Assembly (NCBI GenBank): GCA_905182995.1
Contig: CAJJDP010000023.1
Coordinates: 533,474 to 597,473, forward strand
Source: Paramecium octaurelia
Lineage: Eukaryota > Ciliophora > Oligohymenophorea > Peniculida > Parameciidae
DNA length: 64,000 nucleotides
Direction of reading: 5' to 3'
The position numbers were made by a program, and so were the translations under genes. Below are positions 34,794 to 47,782 of this stretch, piece by piece. Below the pieces are notes generated by a model, which made no database searches, had not been told where the DNA came from, and was given only the letters and a program-made list of their open reading frames with translations. The first letter of the stretch is position 1. Each line of letters opens with the position of its first letter.

Positions 34794-37700
34794 TCAGTCT
34801 AATTTTAATTTTTTTGATTCTTCTTTTAATTATTCCTGATTCTACAGTTCCTCTGCTTTGATTTATTTTTACTAACTTTGTTAGGATTCAAATTTCTCCG
34901 ACCATGCACCTGTCATTGCTTTCACTAATTCTGGAGAGCGTAAAATGTCTATCAATTCAAAATACAATAAGTTTTCTCTTAAATTATAAATATTTTAATA
35001 TACTTTCCATAATTCTCTAGCTATCTTGCTACAGATACAGCCTAACATATTGATAATAAGTCATCTGGTTAAAGCATTTATGTAAACTCTAACATAAATA
35101 CTTGAGAGGAGAACGTGCTTCTGATGCATTTTGCAATGAGAAGAATTATGGTAGTGTAAATTGTGATAACACTTAATCCATTTGTTAGGACTGAGAATTT
35201 ATCACACACTACAAAATACAATAGTCCATCAGCCAACGTAATGTTTGATTAATTGGAAGATAAACTGCTATTTCCAGCATACTGAAATTCCCAATTAGAC
35301 ACTCCTTAAAGAGGGTTTTTATTTCCATAGGAACAGTTAATGTTAAGGAATACATTCTAGGCTGTTTGAAGATTACTTTTATAAATTGGAGTAGTATTGT
35401 AACTTGTTTAAGAATTTTAATAAATCCTAAGGGCTTCAATGTAGAAATTAGGGAGCAAGATTCCTGTGTTATCACAACTCTTGGCAGCTTACTTGATGTA
35501 TTTCAGTACATCCCTTCCCAATCCTACTGTGCCATTGATTCCATTTATCAAAGGGTTGTAGGGATATGAAAATCTGTATAAGGTAGGGAAATTAAATTAA
35601 AATCGTCTACGAAATATAAAAGTTACATTAAACATGAAATTGAAGTCCTCCTCAAAGGATAAAGTCTGATCCAATTCTCTAATCAATTAATTATACAGTG
35701 GAAGTGAGACTTGCCATTTTTAATTCGAAAAGTCTGATAATTAAAATCTTTAGATTCCCCCTGCATTATCTATTTATTATTTAGTTATATCCAGTTTGGT
35801 TAGAGCTTTGATTTCCGACTTATCTTTTATTATGGGCAAATCTAATCCAAACAATTGACTGGATTGATAAAGTTCAACATTTAAGTTTGTGTCAACATTT
35901 ACTAAATTAATAGTGAAGGTTCCACTAACAATTGGATTGTCTTATGCAGCAGGGTTAAGAGCAGAGAACAAAATTAAGGGACCAAAAATGCAAATTAGGA
36001 TAAAAATAACAAAGAAAAAGAAAATGATTTTGCTTATCTTTGATATTTCTAATCCTAATTGTCTTTTCATTATCCTTTGGGAATTTATTTTTGTAAAATA
36101 TAATTATCTTTGGATGTCCTCTAGAGTAAACCATTAATAAATATCAAGTGATGTATATAAGCAAGTCCAATCCATCAATACCTTTAAATCATATAAAAAT
36201 GGAATTGAATAGAACGTTAGTGCAAAGTAATAGCTAAGTGAATTATAGATATACAAAAATTGGTTTCTTACTTTCAATTCTCGATATCCATATCTAAGTT
36301 AAAGGGCAGATAAGTAAAAGTAAGCACAAAACAAAAGAAAATATATTACAATAGAAGTATTGTATTCTGTATAATTGTCAATGTTTCTGTTCCAAAGTTG
36401 CAACAAATAACAATAGACAAAACAGAATACCAACGTTAGAATCACTACTTGTAATATGTACTTTTAAACAAACTAAGTTTTGTACTTGTTTTTATAGACT
36501 GCTTTTTCTTGATTTTTAATATATTTTTAATCTCCTCTTAGTTCAATATATCTCTCAACCATCATAAACAACATTTAAAACACCAATGCCAATACTAATT
36601 GAGCAGGTACTTAATTATATTTTAAGTAACCTTAAATATTTTGGGATTCTCCAGTCATGAAATTGAAAAAGAATAGCATATACAAAAATAGGATTACTTA
36701 AATGGAAGCGATAGATAAATAAAGATCTATTCCTGGTCTTGCATATTCATAAGACATTATCTTCTCAAAAAATCCTGGTTTATATCTATCACTTAAGATT
36801 TCAGGATTGGCTGCAATCTTCCTTTCTAAATCATTGCCTATTTTCAACATCACACTCTCAGGTTCCTTCTCCAACCCTGAATTCTCCAATTACAATTTTT
36901 CTTATAATTAATTTTCTAACTCTATTCTCTCTATTTCTGGATTGTCTATTCTACCTACTTCCGACTTAGATCTCGATCTCTGTATCTCTGATTCTTACAC
37001 TATCTCTTCCACCATATCCTTATTGAAATTGTTCAGTTTCAATCTGATATACCCTTGAAAGATATTTTCTATCTAGGTGAAAGGGTAATCGAAGATGCCA
37101 AATGACTTCTGCAAGAACACTTAGAATGTAATCAACCAAATTGTAAATATTTCATAGAACAATCCCAAAGTGTTACTATTATCTAATACGTAATACCATG
37201 GAATATACTATATAGGTTCAATTGGCTTACTGTATGAGACTCCATACATTGAGTCTACAAATATCATTACAATAATGAAAAAGTATAATGAATATGAGAT
37301 AACCCAAAATACCTTAGTATTTGCATCTATTAATCCCCATACGAACATGACTATTGGCAAGACCATTCCCAGAAGCGCATAGTTTTTGAAATAGTAACAA
37401 ATAATTATGATGTTGGTTATAGTGTCCCATTTCATCAAACAATATTTGAATATATCTTGCAGAAACAAACTAAATAAATGCATCGTTTTCATTTATATCA
37501 ATTTATTGATTGGATAGTTTTATTTTGTTTATTCCAAGACTATTCGCTCCTTCTCATCTATGATATGAATAAATCTAAGTTCCTTGCTTAAGTTATAATT
37601 CGTTTAATATTAGTTCACGTATTTATTATATTATTAACCCTTATATGGTTTATACAATTTCTTGTACTTGCTCATTGCTTTCTAAATAATCTTGTCTAAA

Positions 37701-40700
37701 GCAGCATCATTTAATTTATCTTTATTTTTACAAATCTCCTGATAAAATCTTCTATATATTTTTTCAAGGCTTCTCATCTCATCTTCATAGGATGTAGTAT
37801 CGTTCATCAGATGATTCTCTATTTTGATGAATACATGTCTCTGCAGTCTTTTATTTTATTAAAGAATATAATCCATCAAAATATGAAAGGGCATAAACTT
37901 TATTTGTTGATTATCGTTTCTCATCCAAATTATCATTTTGATGTAGATCTTCCTAAAGAATGATTAGTCTTAAGGAATTTAAACCTCTGGCTCTGTCATA
38001 AAACTAGCTGTCAATTAAGGATACTATTAGATATTAATCGATTTTTCTTTTTAGATTGATTAGATCTATATTTCCCTTAATCTTTTCTTCCAAATCATCA
38101 CCTTCCTTTCTATTGTGTCTGTAATCTAGTTTAGTAGGTTCTTCTCTTCTTGCAATTTTAATATTTTCTTATATTGTTGGTAGTTGTAATTGTAGGCAAG
38201 ACCTCTTGATATCATCCTAGATCTTAATTTCAATTTGGATTAGTAATTATCCTATGTGCTTTTCACATGGTTGGATAATTATAAATCAAAATACAATGAG
38301 ATGAAGAAGATTAAGAAGATCTGTCCATCGATTTTTAAATGAAAGGCCTCCATACAATAAAACTCTAATCCATTCCCAACATCAGTTCGTACTGTCGGAG
38401 CATTCACACATTATTCTAAGAAGGTTGGGACTTTCAATAAGGTAAATAGGGCAATTATGATGGCAGATAATGTAAAAATTGCCTGATAAAACGCTTTAAG
38501 TTTTATTCTTTGAGAAAAAGCATACGGCCATCTGAAATGGAATTCTGCAGCATATAAAAATCCAATCACTATAAGTAATTACAACAGATTAAAAATTGAT
38601 CTATTCATTTCACATAACCACAAGACGAATCCAAAGAGAATCAAATGATAATTCATAGTGATAGTCTGAATCAACACATGTCTGAAACTATAATTCTTTT
38701 ATCTCCATAGATTATAAGCTATAATGATTTGACTATCACTGTGATTACTGAGTACCTTTTTGCAAACTATAAATTCGTTCTTCATTTTGATAGATTGCTT
38801 ATAAATTTGATTACAAAACCACTCCAACATTATAAAATATAAATAAATAAAGGATACAATGAGACAATTGAATACAATGACAATATTCAGCAATTCATTA
38901 GTCTCACATTTCATATCTTAAAATGCACTTTATTTGAGTTAATCACAATCCATAATTTCTGTGCTTTCAAACCCTAAAAAGGCCAACCAATAATCAGATA
39001 AATCTGTTTTAGCCATTACATTAAAATCATCAGGAGTTAAATCTAAATTGTTCAATTTAGGCACATCATTTATTGAAGGAGTCCAATTTAATAGATATAG
39101 GAAATATTAAAACAGGATGGAGAATATTGCTACAGAATTTAACATTTTAGTATTTTTGACGGTAGCACTCATTTAAAATAATATTACAGATATTATTAGG
39201 TAGACTAATGAAAATATAGTATTAACGAGTAGAGTATTTGACAAGTAGAGTAAAACTAGGAATCTTTGGAATATCTTAAACAATGATTCATGAAGTAAAA
39301 TCTTTACAAATCTACTTTTATTTTTAAAGTAATTCAAAATTAATACTTCTCTGTCAAATGAATTATATTCCCTATGACTTTTGACAAAAACGACAAAATC
39401 GTATTTTTAATCAAATAATTCTTTACTTTCTTCATAAGACTGATTTTACATCCTTGATTCCTCTATTTTAGTCATTTCTTATATTTCTTATAGATTTTCT
39501 ATTTTTTTTGTTAAGTCGTCTTCTAATATCTTTGTACAAGCAGTATCAATCACATTAACAAACAATAGAAACAAATAAAACCACGAAACTTACCACATAT
39601 TTGATTCAGTTTGAACATAATTATTCTCATTGCAATCATTATTATTTGATTCGTAACCACAATAACACTAATTTGTAATTATGTATTATCTTGAATATGT
39701 TCCAAAAATGAAAAAGCTAAGCACTGTATAATCAACCCATAAAGGAGGGTTTACAATTACTGTAAATGATTCAGTTGATAGAAATTAAGAGAAGTATGAA
39801 AGTAAGATACAAAGGGCTGTGAAGTAGAATGAATACAACCAAATTTTTCTTTTGAGTTTGATTCTCGTGGTTAGGCGCAACAATTTGAATTGATCATTCA
39901 ATCTTTTAATGTTCTTGGGTTCATCAATGTGGGATATGTCTGAAGCAAACTCAAGGTACAACTATTTCAGAAGATAAATTTCTAAATCTATATAATGTTT
40001 TACATTTTTGTAGTTTTGATAAGCTTTATTACTCATCGAGAATATCTAATATAGTATTGTGAACTCGATAAAAATAACTTAAATATAATGACAATAATAT
40101 GAATGCTGCTACCGATCTCAGATAAAGTACACAAGATATCACAATGTATATTGTAATTATATCAGTATTAATATGAGCTATTCCAATCAAAATTGACTTA
40201 AGCCACTTCTGTTAATCTAAGATTCTTAAATCCAGAACATTTTATGAATTCGATTCAGTCAAATTTTAATTTTGTTATTTCATTTACAATTTCTTGAATT
40301 TTGACAATTAATTCAATGCAAAGGCACCAAACAAAATGTTTAAAGTGTCTGCCAAATACTCGATTCTTAAATTATCCGTAGAATAGGCATATAGACCAAC
40401 TTCCTAATAATACAGTTAGAGGTTCTCATAAAATGTTTAAAATCCTTCTGATTTATCCTTTAAGTCTGGTACACAACTAAACTAATAAATTTTATGATAA
40501 TTTACAAAAATGAAAAGAGATATCTATATGTAAAAGCAAGCAGCAATAATTGCATGTATATATACCACAATAATCTTAGTTTAATGTAATTAATTTAAGA
40601 ATTTATTGATTTAACATGATATATGAAAACAATTCCTATATATAATAATAATACATTATTTAGATAACTATAAGGAGTGAACAACAAGAAGCATATATTA

Positions 40701-43252
40701 ATTACATATGCTGTCCATATCAATGAATGGCCATATAAGGTTTCTATAATTCCAAAATAATATCTAAAATTAGGGGTACTTTATTTCACACTCTCAACTT
40801 ATGAGATGGTGGCGATTAATCTCTAAAATATGATGATCGTGTTACATTTGAATATTGATCGTACAAAGTAGTATTAAATCCGTAATATTATATGATGGTT
40901 AGATAAAATAATAGCCAATTCAATACTAATTAGTGATTTAGCATGTTAAGTCCTAAAACTTAAACAACAAAATAATTTGAATAAACTCCAAACAAAGTGT
41001 ATAAATATTTTATGAAAGTGAGGACACTCATGTAAACCAAAAGAATTATCCAATATTTTTATTGAAAAGGTACTTTCTTCCCTTTGTATTCACATTTAGT
41101 GGATTAATTAACAATGAATATTATCAAAAGGAAAATCATGATAAACTAAATTATATTAATTTCATTGAAGCCAACCCAATATAACAATATTATGACCATA
41201 AAAAAGCCGATTCTGAAATAAAATGCCAAAAAAATGTTAAACCATTAAGCCCTTCCTTCATTTTCTTTGGGTAATATTTGTATTTATTTTTCTCTTTCCT
41301 CCTGCTCCTCTATTTATTTGATGAACAAAAAAAATAGACACAATGTGCAATTCATCAAAATTGAATTAACAACTGAACTTTCCTAATAAAAGAATCCAAG
41401 TTTTTAACATACTGTTGTTGGTAAGTCATCTACACCTTTGTATTAACTGGAAGGACAAAATTAATAGAAATTATCAGGTCTATCTAATCCAGTTATATTG
41501 CTGTAATAGAAAGTAAAAAAATTGATCAATAATGAAGGAATATTACAAAATATTGTAGCCAGTCGAATTATTTTAAAGTTTAATGTAAACCCTGTTAAAA
41601 TAAGCCAACATACTAATAAAATTGAAAAATATGTCTATTGGAGTATGACTATACTTAAAGACAATATTTGTAAAATAATCAAAGAAATCAATGGTTTATC
41701 TATGGTAGTTTTTATAATTTCCAATTAATCATACCAAGCTTTCTCAATTTTATGAAAATAGGTTGCAGAAGATTCATATTGATTTTGAAAGATTCTATCG
41801 ATTTTAGGACTTTCCTTTGATTCACGCTGCTCCTACTCCTCAACATCTTCATCTGAGATCTCTTTACTTTCCTCAAAATCAATCTCTTTAGAATCTTCTT
41901 CCTATTAACTAAAGTCCCCACTTTTTCTTTTCCCTTGGGGGGAATCATTGATATCTACTGAAATGTTACCCATCTAAATTTTAATGAATTCTTAAAACTA
42001 TTTAAAATCCTTATATTATTAGGAGATCTCCTATACAGTGTAATGAAATTGATTTTTGACATTCTGTGTTTTTATCTTTTCACTTACCAAGCAGAGCATA
42101 TTGAGTACAATAATTGAGAAGATAATGAATAGGATGGCTTGGGATTCATAATTTGAAAAGTAGCCAAATAATTAGAACCCAGTAAATTATAAAGTGAAGG
42201 ATGCTGCTCTGCTATTTTAAAGGATGACCTTCTATATTGGTGTGCTGATGAAATACATAACAACTAATATTACCATAATTACTATCTTCAAAATAATAAA
42301 ATATTGTTTATCTACTAAATGATTGTTATACATTCTCAACAGCAACACCAATTAAAACCCCCACATGATGAGACCTATTAAAGATTTGGTACAGCAAGTT
42401 AGAATAATCAAACTAAGTAACATTATCAGCTAAATATTAATTGCCAATTGTTTACAATAAAAAATTTGGTCAAAATTGGACTATCTGATAACTCATAGAA
42501 TTCTTATTTCAATTCGACATTTCTGAAAATTAAAATAATGATTGCCAAAGCTAACATTATGCAGTTTGGTGCAAATGCTAAACCCTGTTCAGATGAAGAC
42601 ACCATGATTTTGCCGTTTGTCAGTGTGAAATAGACTTCCAGTCCTCTGAAGTTTTCAATTGACATCATTGCATAACCCTTACTATATTAATTTAAATTAC
42701 TCCATTTTTAGCTATAGGGTATAATGTGAGCTTAACAACCAAAGAGATTGCGGAAACCATAGCAAAAACATACCAAATGATCTTCTTAAAATCATTCAGA
42801 ACCAACCAATATTGAGTTATAAAGTTATTTTCAGATTGCTCCTGGTTCTAGTTTGTATTATGAAACTATTCTTGTTATGCAGCGAATTCTGCTAATGGAT
42901 AAAGTCTCCCATCTTTAACCTAAACTCCTTTATAGCTACTAATATAGGAGTAATTTAAAATTAGGAGTAAACAGATCAAATAAATGGTTGAGTAATAAGA
43001 CTGTATTAATATGCAATAAATTAATAATCCAAGCATTCCAATGATGTCTAAAGCTTAAATAATCTTCCTGTATTTTTTTGGTTTAATAGCAAATTCAGAA
43101 ATTGGTTTTTCAGGAGAATCCTCTTTTTCATTTTTTGAATTTGAATCTCTTTGTAAATCAGAATTATCACTTTCTGATGGTAATTGTGAGTTGCTTTTTC
43201 CACTTGGAGTGGGTATTTCAATTTCTCCCATTGACGATCCTGAATTATACAT
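34794..43252 (-). CDS. Piezo-type mechanosensitive ion channel
   Basis: Giant channel subunit of about 2,700 residues over 8.46 kb, with dozens of hydrophobic spans as in Piezo. The segment before the pore matches the family strongly: LLGMVLPIVMFVWGLID, then TKVFWVISYSLYF and a nearby IPWYYVLDNSNTLGLFYE. Next come the span FFFFVIFILICIFGPLILF and the extracellular cap start ALNPAAQDNPIVSG. The C-terminal cytosolic domain has DDLLSICQAVSVARQLENYG and ELIDILRSPELVKAMTG, parallel to the end of animal PIEZO1. The N-terminus is hydrophilic, Ser/Glu-rich (MYNSGSSMGEIEIPTPSGKS). Introns were mapped at 42678-42700 (23 nt) and 34978-35003 (26 nt); others remain unplaced. It starts 47 bp after the Pex5 stop. 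Confidence 0.88.
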
Positions 43253-43299
43253 TTAATAAACTATTAATATTTTTTAAACAAAATATAGAATGGTTAATC

Positions 43300-45301
43300 T
43301 CATAGTTTTTTCTAAGAAGTCTATAACCATTCTTCCTCAGACATTTTAAATATGTATAAGTTGTTGGCCTCTCTATCTAGGAAAGTATAAACGAAAGTAA
43401 TTTACATATGATTTCAGGCTCTGGTAATTCATTTGGATTTGTCACATTAAATTCATCCTTGAATAGCATAGGATCGTAATGTTAAATCTTTGAAATTAAG
43501 TCTGGTCGTTCTATTTTAATATAAACTTGAATTATACATAGTTGTAGGAATGCTGTTTGTAGATAACCCCAAATGTGCTTAGCTTATGGATTAATCATAA
43601 GGGCGCTTAAATACAATCTTGCAGCATCCAAATATTCTCCCTTGTAAGAATAGGCAAATGCCAAATTGACCCACACTCTCACATAATTAGGTCTAAGATC
43701 CAATGCTCTATGATAGCAAAACATGGCTTAATCTGCTTCGCCAAGATGTGCAAGGGTGGCTCCTAATTTGTTCCAAATCTAATAATTCTTAGGTTCAATT
43801 TGAAGTGCCTTCTTAAAGATCTCAACTGATTTTTAATAGTTTCTTTCAATGAAATAAAGTACAGCCAATCCATTCAACAATTCGACATCATTAGGTCCTT
43901 GTTAATGAGCTGCTTCAAATACTTGAATCATTCTTGCATTCATGCATTTTATTTAATCTAAAGTATAATCATAGATATTTGTGTTGTCAGGCACAATGCT
44001 ATCATCAACAGGAACCTTATAATTAGGATTTCTGATTAACCATTATTTTAAAAAGGACATTGCTTTGACTTCATCCAAAATGTTTGTGCAAGAGATACCT
44101 AAGGCACTCAAAGTATCTAATTCATTTGGATTTTATTTCATAGCATTCAAGAAGGCAGCCACTGCTCTTTAATCTTGATCATTTTCTTGATGTAATCTAC
44201 CCAGGATTCTCCAAGCATTAGAATCTGTTGGATTCTTTTAAATGTGAGCTTCCAAAGCAAGAATTGCTTCTGTATTCTAACCTTGATGCACTAAATTCAA
44301 TGCTGCTTATAGAGGAAAATCCATAGCCAAATACTTGTTATTTTCTTAAAATCTATAAGTATCGTTAGAATCTTTATAGAGTTCAAATTCCTATAAATCT
44401 GATGCTGCTTACCAGGCTTCAGAGAACATTTTATCAAAGTCTGTTCCTGTATCCATTTCTTTAAGTATTTTTTAATAGGTATCTTCAAGCTTCTTTTAAA
44501 ATTGATCTTCATTTTATAATTCACTTTCATATTTTTCTAATTTTTCATCCCACATTTTAGAGAACTTCTCTTCAACTTCTGTTAGATCTGATTGTTTTTA
44601 TTCAACATTCTTTGTGGCCTAATCCCATCCTTCTTCCAATGTTTAGATTCTCTCCAAAGCTGATTATTCTACTTTATCACCCTTCTATGTGAGCAATTCA
44701 TTGCCCACCAATTTTAGATTTCCATTCTAGATATCCTTCATAAATCTCAAAAATTTAGACTATTGAAATCTAGGATCAGGATCCTTTTCTAGAGCTTAGA
44801 CCAAGTCATCGGCAAACCTCTAAGATTTTTCACTCTAAGCTTGGAGATCCTCTGCATTTTCATAGGCTTCCTAAAATAAGTATTCTTAAGCCATTTGATC
44901 TGCTTGATATTAGATTTCTGCTTGTTGCCATTAAAAATCCATCATCATTTATTACTGTATCATTGCTTACTCATATTTCCTTTGCTCCTCTACAAACATC
45001 TTTTCCATCATAAATCTTTATTCCACATTAGCTTAATCATATTGTTTGGCCATGGTGTCCCATTATTAATTCATGCTCTCAAGCAATCTTTAACGCTCTT
45101 GTAACTTCTATTGGACCATAGGATCTTATTGAACATTAATCTATTATTAAATTTATCTAAGATTCTTATATTGAAGATATACTATTGTTATGTTTAGCCA
45201 AACAGCATTCTATCCATAAATTGCTTGAATGGATTTTAACTCATCTGTTAAGTTCCATCAGCAGTGCAAGCTCCACCTGTATAAATATTTCTTAAGGCCA
45301 T
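43300..45301 (-). CDS. PEX5: Peroxisomal targeting signal receptor Pex5
   Basis: Cytosolic shuttling receptor that binds C-terminal SKL-type signals and delivers cargo to peroxisomes. Introns 45157-45182 and 43377-43405 (26 and 29 nt) leave 648 residues. Residue Cys12 (MALRNIYTGGACTADG) matches the conserved N-terminal cysteine that is mono-ubiquitinated for receptor recycling. The Gln/Met-rich first half has Trp-containing helices (QQWDTMAKQYDQ, MWDEKLEKY) that may be the WxxxF/Y-type Pex14 sites. The C-terminal TPR domain is typical: DSNAWRILGRLHQENDQDQ, NPNELDTLSALGISC, NYQIWNKLGATLAHLG and PNYVRVWVNLAFAYSYKG. The last intron gives the correct short tail. Its start is 10 bp from that of a divergent gene. 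Confidence 0.95.
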
Positions 45302-45311
45302 TATTAATTAA
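45302..45311. promoter_or_regulatory. 10-bp gap between two divergent start codons
   Basis: The ATG of Pex5 (minus strand) and the first in-frame ATG of the gene at 45312 (plus strand) are separated only by TATTAATTAA. If both starts are right, each 5' UTR and core promoter must lie inside the other gene's coding sequence. Paramecium spacers are short but normally tens to hundreds of bases, so one start may be misplaced. Confidence 0.3.
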
Positions 45312-47731
45312 ATGTTAAATAATTTATTTGAGTCATTATGTGTAACAAGTGCTTTGGAGATCAGGTCGAATCTTTATTTCTGCTCTCCTCCCTTTATATA
45401 CATCAACGAATAGAAATACTAATTCAATGCAAAGACCATATACTTGCTGGACAACGTCATTGTAATTTATACGATCGATAATGGCATCAAATTTGTTAAT
45501 TAAGACTTGGAAGTGCTATCCTCCTACACTCTTCCTCAAATACCACTGGCCATATATCCTTATAAGGATTTCATAGTGCTGGACTACCAATACGAATATT
45601 AGATCTGTAAAATCGATGAGATTGAGAATCTAGTAAAGAAAAACAAAATAGTGAGTTTTGCGCCAAATCCCACCAATCAATTAACATATGTGATCAAACA
45701 AAAATTGATGGAATGCAATGTTGTCTACTCTCATAAATTTATGGATATAGAAATGGGTGTTGAACAGATCTACTGCATATCCAAAACCTAACCCCACTTC
45801 CTCTACCAAAGCATTGTATTTCCCCAACTAACAATCATCGACCTGAATAGATGCGAAGAATTGTACCACATCGAATTCGGATCTTAAATCGAATAGATAT
45901 TCTTGTATCACAACACCTTCTTACTTCAGAGTGAGAACAAATTGTTCTAAATGCAAAATCAAGAAATTGTAGAATTCAATTCAAGCATCTAATTCAGAGT
46001 AAGTTGTGTGGTTGAATTCAACAATCAAACCTTCTTTGGATCCATAAACGATAATTCCATCCTTGTTAAGGATAATTAGATTATTAAGGAGTTCTATAAT
46101 TTGGGCTAAATAGTAGATATACATCCCTGTAATCAAATATGTTTCATTGCAAGTTACAATAAGAAATACCCAGTAAGTCTATTCAGAAAAGGCATTAATG
46201 AAAATGTCTTAGAAAGATACAAATTAACAAATGAATTGAGACCAAGAAAGATCTTCTACGTAAATCCATCCTTGATGATGCTTAGCTTCTCTTAGTCCTC
46301 TGAAATCTACACCATCCCTCAATTCATTATTGCAGACATCAAAGTGATCAAGAATTAAAAGACTCTATTAATCCATTAACTTTCCAGTATGATGTTGCTA
46401 CAAATTACAGTTAATAAAGTGATATTCCTGCAATCATATGAGAATATTACATATCAAGAAGAGTTTTATTAGAAGATAAAGGATTGCAGGTTAGATTTAG
46501 CTAATAAAGCCTTATATCTCTACTTAGGCAATAATGAATTAAGATTGTACACGGTTAACGATTCCAATATTACATTGATATCTTAATAGGTAATCAATCG
46601 ACTTAGTGCATTCTAAATCATAAATAAGAAACTTCACTATAGCACTTGGTTTTAATTTGAATTACATAATTTTAATGATTAATAACATTATTCAATCAAT
46701 AATATCAACAGTACGATTGTATCTATTGAATAAACTCAGAATTTCATTTTATTGGGTTTGATAGATGGTAACTTGGTCACTTTAGCCTCTGACTCATACA
46801 GAGTTCACAAAATATTTTAAATTAGCAACACGCATCCAATTAAATTGATGAAGTTTAACAATAAAGTGATAATATTTTCACATCATATCTACATGATTGA
46901 CAATTAACTTTAATAAATTATTGTGAATTGGGATCATCTCTATGATATCAGTTTCCAAAATGATAAACTTATTGGGATTGTTTAAAATGAAATCCAAATG
47001 GTTACTTTGAGTTAGGGATCCAGTTCATAATGCAGAGAATTAAAATTCATTAAGAACTTAGAGATTAAAAACTTGAGATTCTTTAAGGATCATTTGATAG
47101 TTTTGACAACTTAGAATCTATTGTTGAGTTACTTCGATGATCAATTAAAAACTCAATCTCAGTAACAATTTTAAATAGAAAAAATGGAATAATATAATAA
47201 CATATACTTGGCAGGATTCACAGAATCTTAATAAGGAAAAATCAACATTGTAAATGAATAGCTATAATTAATTTATAATTATACTTATTCAGAACCAATC
47301 TATGATCTCAAACTCCATTAAAATGTTATCTTTTTTTCAACTGAAACTGCCATTCATTCAAATGACGGATAATTTGTACACAATTTCAATGTTCCATTAA
47401 AGGGATTTGACATCAAGGATAAATACTTCTTAATATATGAGAATTTCAAAGTATTTGTTTAAAACTATAATTTAAGGGAGCCCATTTATTTTATTATGAC
47501 GAAAAGATGATAGCCCTAGGAAGTTTGAATTGTCCTTGTCAATATGCTTCCTTTTATTACGACGATATAATTTGTTTCTCTGAAAATGATGTTAAAATTG
47601 CAAAGTTGAATTTGCTTACATTCACTATTAGTGAACAGATGGAAGTTGCTATATCAAACCCCATTGAAGTCACTTGTGTAAAGGATAGGTATTATGGAAC
47701 TCTATATGGTGTATTAGGATATTATGAATGA
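45312..47731 (+). CDS. Unrecognised 797-residue, beta-strand-rich protein
   Basis: One intron (47451-47476, 26 nt) joins two long frames to give 798 codons. Composition alternates short hydrophobic strands with polar turns throughout, for example YLLDNVIVIYTIDNG, FILLGLIDGNLVTLASDSY and FKDHLIVLTTQNLLLSYFDD, which suggests a multi-blade beta-propeller. The DDB1/CPSF-A superfamily is one possibility, but I see no decisive motif. It has no signal peptide, membrane span or zinc site. The first ATG is almost touching the Pex5 start, and the next in-frame ATG is about 390 bp inside, so the true N-terminus is uncertain. The gene looks intact. Confidence 0.65.
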
Positions 47732-47782
47732 ATTATAATCATATTGTTTTTATTTTTAGATTCAAAATTTTAATTTAAAATT

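Noticed and set aside
41712..41948. Basic frame reading MIPPKGKEKVGTLV on the minus strand
   Set aside because: It is a shadow of the Piezo gene; the true frame there is the acidic linker NDSPQGKRKSGDFSQQEED.
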